Shown here piece by piece: positions 5,855 through 12,216 of a DNA stretch of 21,829 nucleotides. How positions within the stretch are numbered: the first letter of the stretch is position 1; the number at the start of each line of letters is the position of its first letter. The notes beneath the pieces were generated by a model that did no database searches, was not told where the DNA came from, and saw only the letters and a program-made list of their open reading frames with translations. The DNA is from CAZFHL01 sp964519145. Lineage in GTDB: Bacteria > Patescibacteriota > Minisyncoccia > Phycocordibacterales > WO2-35-19. The translations under genes and the position numbers were made by a program. The stretch is taken from the NCBI GenBank assembly GCA_964519145.1, contig CAZFHL010000008.1, positions 1 through 21,829 on the forward strand, read 5' to 3'.

Positions 5855-6135
5855 GATTTCAAAAATAATATCGGTATCAACATTTCCTCTCTTTTTTTTA
5901 ATGTATATTTATTGTGTTCTTTAAATAAAACAATAAAACCAGCTTTTTGTATGTTTTTGTATAGTTCTTCATTTTCTTCTTGTAAGTATCCTAGGAAATA
6001 ATAAGCTTCAGAAACACAATATTTATCCTTTAAATAGATTCTAAATTTTTTTAAATCGATAAACCAATTATCCTGCTTTATCCCAAGGTATAAGTTTTGA
6101 CCATCAATAAAAGCAAAATTGTTTTCTTTTTGCAT
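5851..6135 (-). CDS. NYN-domain protein, N-terminal half (frameshifted)
   Basis: The 94-aa ORF begins with the NYN signature FAFIDGQNLYLGI (catalytic Asp at residue 10). Its last ~15 residues (after KYTLKK) no longer resemble the family, because the frame changes at an A8 tract (plus 5892-5899). Read one base back after TTA AAA AAA, the next codons encode KRGNVDTDIIFEI, the proper family continuation into the ORF at 5621-5854. The start at 6135 fits a leaderless transcript: the extended -10 TGCTAAAAT (plus 6142-6150) ends 6 nt before the ATG. NYN domains are metal-dependent RNases or RNA-binding modules of the PIN-like fold. Confidence 0.65.
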   Translation of the reverse strand: MQKENNFAFIDGQNLYLGIKQDNWFIDLKKFRIYLKDKYCVSEAYYFLGYLQEENEELYKNIQKAGFIVLFKEHNKYTLKKREEMLIPILFLKS

Positions 6136-6242
6136 AAAAAGATTTTAGCATTTATAGAGAAAAGGAGCTATTTTCTATAAAAGTGTATATTATTTTTTTA
6201 TTTGCAATAGTTGGCGGTTAATTATATAGAAATATGAAAAAC

Positions 6243-6271
6243 TTGATTTTATATAAATAATATGGTAATGT
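6243..6271 (+). promoter_or_regulatory. Promoter of the exported protein gene
   Basis: TTGATT (6243-6248), 17-bp spacer, and TAATGT (6266-6271) preceded by TG-G, giving an extended -10. The box ends 9 nt before the ATG at 6281. Confidence 0.5.
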
Positions 6272-6280
6272 ATTTTTGGA

Positions 6281-6985
6281 ATGAAAAAACTAACCCTCTT
6301 ACTCTGTTCTTGTGTTTTTACTTCTTTTGGAGAAGAAAACATCAAAAGGTCCGCTAATTTGGCTAATTTTAATTTTGATCAGCTTCATGCAGATCAGCTT
6401 TACCAGGATACAGAAAAGATGCCCCAGGCACCTATTGTTATTTCTTCTGAATCTGCGGAGGATTATTTTATTGTCAGATATAGATCTGTTGGTGAGCTTG
6501 AAAATGGCACAAAACTCATTCCACGAATGATTGTTGGTGATCAAATCACTGATTTAGGATCTGTGCTAGTCACTTCATCAAGTGGTTTTGGAAATGTGTT
6601 TGATGAACTTTGGAATGGACACATACCACTCGCTTTTTTGAAGAGTAAAATCACTTTTGGTATAGTCATGGTTCATTTAAGTGGGGAATCGAGTTATACT
6701 TCTGTTGTAATAAGTAGAAATAGTGGTATTGGTTTCAAAAGGCAACTTGCAGGCTTTAAGATCTCTGAAGGGGGAATATTCTTTAGATTGTTTGAAAATC
6801 AAAAAGAGCCCACAACTGTTTTTGTTTATTCAGATGGAAAGTCAGGTAAAGCTGTTGGTGTTCCTTTGCCTCAAAATTTTGTAGATTATTTCTTTCAAAT
6901 GGATACTTCTGTCCCAAGAAGTATCACTATTTGTGCAGAGAGGGTTTGCAATACATATAAAATCTCTCCTGATTTTTTGGATTAG
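6281..6985 (+). CDS. Exported protein of unknown function, possible lipoprotein
   Basis: The 234-aa product starts with KK, a hydrophobic core (LTLLLCSCVFTSF) and then a hydrophilic mature part, so it is a secreted protein. LCSC could act as a lipobox with Cys11 lipidated, although Cys at -2 is unusual. The mature part looks beta-rich, with many Ser, Gly, Val and aromatic residues, and contains two cysteines near the end (ICAERVC), possibly a disulfide. I recognise no family. It lies in the same orientation before the SPFH gene but is separated by a clear terminator, so the two are probably independent units. Codon use is somewhat less AT-biased than in cca or the pilus genes, as in the next gene. 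Confidence 0.75.
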   Translation: MKKLTLLLCSCVFTSFGEENIKRSANLANFNFDQLHADQLYQDTEKMPQAPIVISSESAEDYFIVRYRSVGELENGTKLIPRMIVGDQITDLGSVLVTSSSGFGNVFDELWNGHIPLAFLKSKITFGIVMVHLSGESSYTSVVISRNSGIGFKRQLAGFKISEGGIFFRLFENQKEPTTVFVYSDGKSGKAVGVPLPQNFVDYFFQMDTSVPRSITICAERVCNTYKISPDFLD

Positions 6986-7000
6986 TTTCGTTTTTTATCA

Positions 7001-7030
7001 AAAATCGCTCCTCATTGGAGCGATTTTGTT
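7001..7030 (+). terminator. Terminator after exported protein gene
   Basis: AAAATCGCTCC (7001-7011), loop TCATT, and GGAGCGATTTT (7017-7027): a perfect 11-bp stem followed by GTTTAT. Confidence 0.85.
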
Positions 7031-7056
7031 TATAAATTAGACAATATATTTATTTG

Positions 7057-7084
7057 TTTACAATATTGACAACTTTTATATAAA
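7057..7084 (+). promoter_or_regulatory. Possible promoter of the SPFH gene
   Basis: TTTACA (7057-7062), 16-bp spacer and TATAAA (7079-7084). An overlapping alternative is TTGACA (7066-7071) with 17 bp to TAGTTT (7089-7094). Either gives a leader of about 60-70 nt, with the Shine-Dalgarno-like AGAGGAGAAAGGTGAT just before the ATG. Confidence 0.45.
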
Positions 7085-7157
7085 GAAGTAGTTTGTTTTT
7101 GGATAGTAAAAATAGACCGGCCTACTGCGGATATAGTACAGAGGAGAAAGGTGATGT

Positions 7158-9218
7158 ATGGAAATAATCCAAACATTGCTTGGTTATTGGGGTATTTTGG
7201 TAATGGCTAGTATTGCCATTATCTCAATATTCTCATATAAGTTGATATTGCGTCTTTTTGGGATTATCATTGTCCCAGATGACTCAATTGGTCTTGTTGT
7301 CAAGAAATTTGTCTTGTTTGGTAAAAATAAGATATTGCCGGACGGTAAAATTGTTGCTCTTAATGGAGAAGCTGGTATCCAAGCAGATACACTTGCTCCT
7401 GGTCTCCACTTTTTTCTTTGGCCTTGGCAATATGATATTCAAATTACAGGTTTTACTGTTATTCATCCTGGAAAGGTTGGAATAGTTGAGTCTTGTGATG
7501 GCAAACCTCTTCCTGATGGACGTATTTTTGGTTGCGATGTTGCTTGTGATAACTTTCAAGATGTAAGATCATTTCTTCAAAAAGCCGGTGAACGCGGACT
7601 TCAGATGGCTGTTATTCCTCCTGGGACGTGGCGTATCAATACAAATGTTTTCAGTGTAAAAAGTATAGATATGGTCGTTGTTCCTCAAGGCAAGATTGGT
7701 GTTGTCGATGCTCGTGATGGAAATGCATTGCCAAATGGTCGTGTGCTTGGTAGATATGTTGAGTGTGATTCTTTTCAAAATGCCAAGTTGTTTATGGATA
7801 ATGGTGGTGAGCGTGGGCAACAAATGCGCGTCATTCCTCAGGGTCAATATAGGATCAATACACAATTTTTTAATGTAGTTTTGTATGATGTGACTGAAAT
7901 TGCTGATGATAAAATTGGAATTGTGACTATTAAAGACGGTGCTGCGCTTGAAAGAGGTGAGATTGCTGGTAAGTTAATTTCCGGGCATGAAAGCTTTCAG
8001 AATCCCGATGCGTTCGTTAATAATGGCGGTTTTAGAGGTCTTCAAGAAGAGGTTTTGCGTGCCGGTCGTTATTTCTTAAATCCATATTTTGCAAGTATTG
8101 AAATTGTCGATATGGTTAAAGTACCCATTGCTCATGTTGGAGTAGTCATCTCTTATGTTGGTAAAGAAGGTCAGGATGTTACCGGAGATGCGTATAAGCA
8201 TGGAAATTTTGTTTCTGTTGGAGAGAAGGGTGTGTGGGTAAAACCACTTGACCCTGGTAAGTACCCAATTAACCCACATACTCATAAGGTGGAATTGGTT
8301 CCAACAGCTAACATTGTGCTTAATTGGGCAGATGCTAAGACCGAATCACATAAACTTGATGCAAATTTGTCGACAATTACCGTCCGTTCTTCTGATGGTT
8401 TTAAATTCAATTTGGATGTCAGTCAGATTATTCATATTCCATCGCTCGAAGCACCTAAGGTAATTGGTCGTTTTGGATCGGTGGCAAATTTGGTAACTCA
8501 AGTTCTCGAGCCTACTATCGGTAATTATTTTAGAAGAGCAGCACAATCTTCAGATGCTATCTCATTTCTAAATGAGCGTGGTAAGAGGCAAGATGAAGCA
8601 AAATCTTCCATCGCCAAAGCGTTAGAAGAGTATAATGTTGTGGCTGTAGATACTCTTATTGGAGATATTACACCTCCAGAACAATTGATGAAGACGCTTA
8701 CTGAGCGAAAAATTGCTGAACAAGAACGTGTTACTTTTGGAACTCAGATGGAAGCTGAAAATGTTCGTAAAGAATATGCTCAAGCTAAGGCAATGGCTGA
8801 TACACAACCAGAAGTTGTGGCTGCTGAACGAAAGGTTGCGATCGCAGGATTTAATAAGGCTACCGCTATTACAACAGCGGAAGGTGAAGGTGAAGCTACA
8901 AAAATCAAAGCCAGGGCAGGAGCCGAAGCTGCTGTTGTGACAGGTGAGGCTCAAGCTAAGGTTACTATTATGACTGGTGATGCTGAGGCTAGCAAGACCA
9001 AGGCAACTGGTACAGCAGAAGCGAATGTTATCGAAATGAAGACTAAGGCTATGGATCAAGATAAGTATGCTTTGGTTGAAGTTGCGCGAGCTTTAGCTGC
9101 TTCTGGTCAGAAATGGGTACCAGAAATTGTTTCAGGTAATGGAGATAGTTCCAAACAAAATTCTCTCGTGGAAGTTTTGGTTGCACAACTTGTCGCAGCC
9201 AATGTAAATAAAAAGTAG
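7158..9218 (+). CDS. SPFH/band-7 (flotillin-like) membrane protein with tandem N-terminal repeats
   Basis: The 686-aa protein has a membrane segment at about residues 10-38, then tandem ~73-residue repeats, then an SPFH domain (about 385-515), then a long Ala/Glu/Lys/Gly-rich helical tail (about 516-630). Repeats at about 104-175, 176-248 and 249-321 share GKVGIV..DG..LP.GR, CD.FQ, GGERG.Q, IPPG.(W/Y)RIN and a closing hydrophobic strand; weaker copies lie at 41-103 and 322-380. SPFH proteins oligomerise into membrane-associated rings and scaffolds (flotillin, HflK/C, prohibitin). Beta repeats followed by an SPFH-like domain and a long helix also recall the major vault protein; that similarity is my inference. 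The start has a strong Shine-Dalgarno site (AGGAG, AAAGGTGAT). Codon use is less AT-rich than in core genes. Monocistronic, with a strong terminator. Confidence 0.85.
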   Translation: MEIIQTLLGYWGILVMASIAIISIFSYKLILRLFGIIIVPDDSIGLVVKKFVLFGKNKILPDGKIVALNGEAGIQADTLAPGLHFFLWPWQYDIQITGFTVIHPGKVGIVESCDGKPLPDGRIFGCDVACDNFQDVRSFLQKAGERGLQMAVIPPGTWRINTNVFSVKSIDMVVVPQGKIGVVDARDGNALPNGRVLGRYVECDSFQNAKLFMDNGGERGQQMRVIPQGQYRINTQFFNVVLYDVTEIADDKIGIVTIKDGAALERGEIAGKLISGHESFQNPDAFVNNGGFRGLQEEVLRAGRYFLNPYFASIEIVDMVKVPIAHVGVVISYVGKEGQDVTGDAYKHGNFVSVGEKGVWVKPLDPGKYPINPHTHKVELVPTANIVLNWADAKTESHKLDANLSTITVRSSDGFKFNLDVSQIIHIPSLEAPKVIGRFGSVANLVTQVLEPTIGNYFRRAAQSSDAISFLNERGKRQDEAKSSIAKALEEYNVVAVDTLIGDITPPEQLMKTLTERKIAEQERVTFGTQMEAENVRKEYAQAKAMADTQPEVVAAERKVAIAGFNKATAITTAEGEGEATKIKARAGAEAAVVTGEAQAKVTIMTGDAEASKTKATGTAEANVIEMKTKAMDQDKYALVEVARALAASGQKWVPEIVSGNGDSSKQNSLVEVLVAQLVAANVNKK

Positions 9219-9228
9219 TGTAAATAAT

Positions 9229-9268
9229 AATCGGAACAGTGCCTTGGCACTGTTCCGATTTTCTTTTT
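9229..9268 (+). terminator. Strong terminator after the SPFH gene
   Basis: AATCGGAACAGTGCC (9229-9243) and GGCACTGTTCCGATT (9246-9260) are perfectly complementary over 15 bp, followed by TTCTTTTT. It also separates this gene from the convergent recombinase gene. Confidence 0.92.
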
Positions 9269-9321
9269 GCATACATTTATTATTTTAGATTATATAAATA
9301 CACTATAAAGTGTAAATAAAA

Positions 9322-10248
9322 TCACTTCTTATTATGAAATTTTTTGTGGATTTCTCTTAAATGCTTGTCTGTGACATGAGTATAAATTTGGGTTGTGCCT
9401 ATATTTGCATGACCTAAAAGGGCTTGAACACTTCTTAAATCAGCTCCATTTGATAGTAGGTCTGTGGCAAACATATGTCGCATGGTATGAGGTGTCACTC
9501 TTTTAGATATACCTGCTTTGATAGCACAGTTTTTTACTATTCTTTCTACTGATCTTTTGGTTAAAGCCAAACTTTTATTTCCATCTTTCTTATTTTTATT
9601 GTTTTTTGAAAATTGTATAAATAATGCATCGTCCAAATCTTTTCTCTTTGATAAATATTCCTTTAAAATTTTTTTTGCATATTCTGATATAAATACTACT
9701 CTTACTTTTCTACCTTTACCTATTACAGAAAGTTCATCTGTGGTTAAATCTATATCTCTTGTAAGAGAACAAAGCTCTGATACACGAAGCCCAGTAGAAA
9801 AAAGTAATTCTAAAATAGCTCTATCTCTCAAAGCAGACACATCATTGCCTTCTGGGGCGTTCAAAAGCCTTTTTAGTTCGGCATTTGTGATCAAATCAAG
9901 AGATTTTTCTGGTATTTTTGCGAGCTCAATTCTCTCTGGTGGCAATGTCTTTATTTCTTGTCTTGCTAGATATTTTAGAAAAGCTCTTATGGCGATAAGA
10001 TAATAATTTTGAGTTTTTTTTGTTAGTGTCCTATCTGAACCAACAATTCCTCTTATTGTTTGTCTATTGAGCCAAAGGCGAAACTCTCTCATGGTCTCGT
10101 TTGTTATGTCTTCTGGTTTTGTGATTTTGATTTGTTCTATAAATACAGTTAAATAATGATTATAATTTTCAATTGTTTTAAGTGATCTGCCTTTTTCTAT
10201 TTCTATATATTCAAGAAATCTTCTTTTTAATTCTGTTAAATCAAACAT
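9322..10248 (-). CDS. Tyrosine recombinase, XerC/XerD-like
   Basis: The 308-aa site-specific recombinase has an N-terminal SAM-like core-binding domain (residues ~1-95) and a C-terminal catalytic domain. All catalytic residues are present: R155 in STGLRVSEL, K178 in GKGRK, H254 and R257 in HTMRHMFAT, H280 in LLGHANI, and nucleophile Y289 in TQIYTHV. Length and motifs match XerC/XerD, which resolve chromosome dimers at dif sites. A start at 10248 is chosen over the upstream in-frame ATG at 10284, because a promoter (10256-10284) overlaps the extra codons and its -10 ends 7 nt before 10248. No att sites, transposon ends or phage genes lie nearby, so a housekeeping Xer role is more likely than an integrase role. 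Confidence 0.9.
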   Translation of the reverse strand: MFDLTELKRRFLEYIEIEKGRSLKTIENYNHYLTVFIEQIKITKPEDITNETMREFRLWLNRQTIRGIVGSDRTLTKKTQNYYLIAIRAFLKYLARQEIKTLPPERIELAKIPEKSLDLITNAELKRLLNAPEGNDVSALRDRAILELLFSTGLRVSELCSLTRDIDLTTDELSVIGKGRKVRVVFISEYAKKILKEYLSKRKDLDDALFIQFSKNNKNKKDGNKSLALTKRSVERIVKNCAIKAGISKRVTPHTMRHMFATDLLSNGADLRSVQALLGHANIGTTQIYTHVTDKHLREIHKKFHNKK

Positions 10249-10255
10249 ATCATCA

Positions 10256-10284
10256 ATTATACATTTGAAATCTTGATGTCGCAA
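10256..10284 (-). promoter_or_regulatory. Promoter of the recombinase gene, leaderless type
   Basis: On the minus strand TTGCGA (10279-10284), 17-bp spacer and TATAAT (10256-10261). The -10 ends 7 nt before the ATG at 10248, so the start codon should be at or next to the mRNA 5' end. Confidence 0.7.
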
Positions 10285-10416
10285 AATATTTTGATTTATT
10301 TCCTGGTTATTTTACTTAGATTTTTGGTTTATTTTTGTAGTTAGGGGTAGAATTCGGGTACGATATATTGACTTTTTTAATTAAATATTATACCATAATA
10401 AATGGAGGCAAGAAAA

Positions 10417-10920
10417 ATGTTTCAATCTTTAGAAGAAAAAACAAGTGTGGTTGAAAAAATCTTTTCCGGTCTTAGTGTTTCTATTGCGTTGACCATCATT
10501 TATTTTTGGTCTACCTATAGTTGGATTGTTTATCCACATTTTGAATTCAGGGAAGGGTATACAATCCCATCTAGTATTGCATTAACAACATCTGATCCAA
10601 GAGTTGCTTATAATAATTTTGATAAAGCCTTGGCGTACATTGAACGAAAAGGTCTCAATAAAGGAACATCAAAAGTTGTATTTTATAGAGATCTTCCAGT
10701 TTACGATCTTGCTTCTTGGTATCAAAATCAAATGGATGCCAAAAAAATACTATTAGATGACAACCTTCCATATTCTGAAAGAATTATTTATTTCAGAAAA
10801 ATGTATAGACCTTGTCCTAATAATATTATATACAATGCATCTCTTTCTTTTCTATATATTTGGCTTGGTTTATATTTTACTGTTTGGTTGATTAAGAGAC
10901 ACTTTTTCAGATATTTTTAG
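10417..10920 (+). CDS. Two-TM membrane protein of unknown function
   Basis: Start at 10417 is preferred over the in-frame ATG at 10402, because GGAGG (10404-10408) lies 8 nt before it, an ideal Shine-Dalgarno spacing. The product is then 167 aa. There are two hydrophobic segments, near the N-terminus (residues ~15-40, SVSIALTIIYFWSTYSWIVY) and at the C-terminus (~140-160, LSFLYIWLGLYFTVWLI). The ~100-residue region between them contains charged and aromatic residues and probably lies outside the membrane. I recognise no family. A promoter-like TTGACT (10368-10373) with TACCAT or TATACC about 15-17 nt downstream precedes it. A terminator follows, so it is monocistronic. Confidence 0.7.
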   Translation: MFQSLEEKTSVVEKIFSGLSVSIALTIIYFWSTYSWIVYPHFEFREGYTIPSSIALTTSDPRVAYNNFDKALAYIERKGLNKGTSKVVFYRDLPVYDLASWYQNQMDAKKILLDDNLPYSERIIYFRKMYRPCPNNIIYNASLSFLYIWLGLYFTVWLIKRHFFRYF

Positions 10921-10932
10921 TTAATTTTTTAT

Positions 10933-10964
10933 AAAAGTCGATACATATCGACTTTTATTTTTTT
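10933..10964 (+). terminator. Terminator after the two-TM protein gene
   Basis: AAAAGTCGATA (10933-10943), 2-nt centre CA, and TATCGACTTTT (10946-10956): 11 complementary bases each side, followed by ATTTTTTT. Confidence 0.88.
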
Positions 10965-11039
10965 ATGATGATATTTTAATACAATAAATTTCATTTCTTA
11001 AGGTTGGAATATTTAAATTTAATATAAATAATCAATAAG

Positions 11040-11068
11040 TTGCAATAAAATATAATATATGATATGCT
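11040..11068 (+). promoter_or_regulatory. Promoter of rpsO, near-leaderless
   Basis: TTGCAA (11040-11045), exactly 17 bp, then TATGCT (11063-11068) preceded by TG-A, an extended -10. It ends 9 nt before the ATG at 11078. Confidence 0.65.
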
Positions 11069-11077
11069 TATTTGACA

Positions 11078-11344
11078 ATGCTTACAAAGAATAAAAAACA
11101 AAGAATAATAAAAGAAGTAAAGGTTCATGACACTGATACAGGAAGTCCTGAAGTCCAAATAGCTATATTGTCTAGAAGAATAGATGATCTTTCTTCACAT
11201 CTAAAGAAAAATAATAAAGATAAGCACTCAAGAAGAGGTCTTTTAAGTTTGGTGGCGGACAGAAAGGCTCATATGAAATATTTAGAAAAAAAGGATACTA
11301 AAAGATATAACTCTTTGATAAAAAAACTTGGTTTGAAAAAATAG
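11078..11344 (+). CDS. rpsO: 30S ribosomal protein S15
   Basis: The 88-aa protein binds the central domain of 16S rRNA early in 30S assembly. The family core is clear: DTGSPEVQIAILSRRI (residues ~20-35), then LSSHLKKNNKDKHSRRGLLSLVADRKAHMKYL with the conserved H, D and SRRGLL residues contacting the three-way rRNA junction. Length is normal. ATG 11078 (MLTKNKKQ) is chosen over the in-frame TTG at 11072 because it matches family N-termini and because the -10 box leaves almost no leader. Unlike many bacteria, pnp does not follow; the next gene encodes a NYN protein and a structured repeat lies between. Confidence 0.96.
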   Translation: MLTKNKKQRIIKEVKVHDTDTGSPEVQIAILSRRIDDLSSHLKKNNKDKHSRRGLLSLVADRKAHMKYLEKKDTKRYNSLIKKLGLKK

Positions 11345-11356
11345 TATACCAATTCT

Positions 11357-11504
11357 CCTTCAAAAGTCTTTCTTGTCTTAAATTACAAAACTCTTTCTCA
11401 TCACACCTTTTTGAACCACGGATATTTTTTTGCTAAAAAATTCCTCGAGCTCGCTCCGTCGAGACTCGCTAGGCTTCAAAAAGCTATGATTTCGAAGAGT
11501 TTTG
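11357..11504. repeat. Dispersed structured repeat, copy 4 (type A, complete)
   Basis: The main element is 11386-11504. The left arm CAAAACTCTT.. (11386-11415) pairs with the right arm (11475-11504): 8-10 bp at the outside, a short mismatched patch, then CTTTTTGAA/TTCAAAAAG inside. Two internal hairpins follow, GGATATTTTTTT/AAAAAATTCC and CTCGA...TCGAG. Upstream at 11357-11377 is an extra outer left arm, TTCAAAAGTCTTTCTT, shared with copies 2 and 5. It lies between rpsO and the NYN gene. Confidence 0.82.
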
Positions 11505-11621
11505 AAAGATGTTTACTTACCTTATCCCTACTATTTTTATTTTTTATTTTATATAATTACGAATAGATATTTTAATAATATTTATTTAATTTTTTAATTA
11601 CTAATTTTTAATAATTTATTT

Positions 11622-12146
11622 ATGGCAGTCATTAAACACTCAGAACAGCGTATAGGTGTATTTATTGATACTCAAAATTTGTATCATAGCGCAAAAAATA
11701 TTTATAAGGCAAGGGTAAATTTTGGCAATGTGCTAGAAGACGTAGTAGCGAATCGTATTTTGGTAAGAGCTGTGGCTTATGTGGTGGCTACAGAAGGAGG
11801 TGAAGAGAAAAGTTTTTTTGAAGCTTTAGAAAAGTTTGGTATTGAAACTAAAACAAAAAATTTACAAGTTTTTGCAGGTGGAGCAAAAAAAGGGGATTGG
11901 GATGTTGGACTCGCTATTGATGCAATCAAATTTTCTTCCAAATTAGATGCCGTTATTTTGGTCACAGGAGACGGAGACTTTACACCACTAGTAGAATATT
12001 TAAAATCAAAAGGTTGTCAGGTAGAAATTGCTTCTTTTAGAAAATCATCATCTGCCAAATTGGTGGAGGTGGCAGATGACTTTATAGATTTAGACGAAAA
12101 TCCTAGAAAATATCTGTTACAAAATACAAGAAATAGATCAAAATAA
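11622..12146 (+). CDS. NYN domain protein (LabA/DUF88-like, PIN-fold)
   Basis: The 174-aa protein has the three acidic motifs of NYN/PIN-like nucleases: GVFIDTQNLYHSA (Asp at ~16), KKGDWDVGLAIDAI (Asp residues at ~92 and 94) and VILVTGDGDFTPLVEYL (Asp residues at ~119 and 121). The family includes metal-dependent RNases and RNA-processing factors; targets are unknown here. It is complete, and its layout shows what is missing from the split gene at 5621-6135. It has no Shine-Dalgarno site. An AT-rich -10-like stretch (TTTAATAAT) ends a few nt before the ATG, consistent with a very short leader. It precedes pilB but has its own spacing of 70 nt. Confidence 0.88.
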   Translation: MAVIKHSEQRIGVFIDTQNLYHSAKNIYKARVNFGNVLEDVVANRILVRAVAYVVATEGGEEKSFFEALEKFGIETKTKNLQVFAGGAKKGDWDVGLAIDAIKFSSKLDAVILVTGDGDFTPLVEYLKSKGCQVEIASFRKSSSAKLVEVADDFIDLDENPRKYLLQNTRNRSK

Positions 12147-12186
12147 TTTTTTATACACATAATTTAAAATTATAATTATTTTTTTT

Positions 12187-12194
12187 GATATAAT
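12187..12194 (+). promoter_or_regulatory. Extended -10 promoter of pilB
   Basis: TGATATAAT, a perfect extended -10, ends 22 nt before the ATG at 12217. The leader would be about 15 nt, without a Shine-Dalgarno site. The same 9-mer precedes pilC and tpiA. Confidence 0.6.
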
Positions 12195-12216
12195 TTTATT
12201 AAGATTTTAAATTATT

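Noticed and set aside
7258..9276. Many minus-strand and shifted ORFs over the SPFH gene
   Set aside because: They are shadows of the long repeat-containing frame and show no starts, signals or plausible protein composition.
9322..10284. Tyrosine recombinase as the integrase of a mobile element
   Set aside because: No att-like direct repeats, phage or transfer genes nearby; motifs and length fit Xer.
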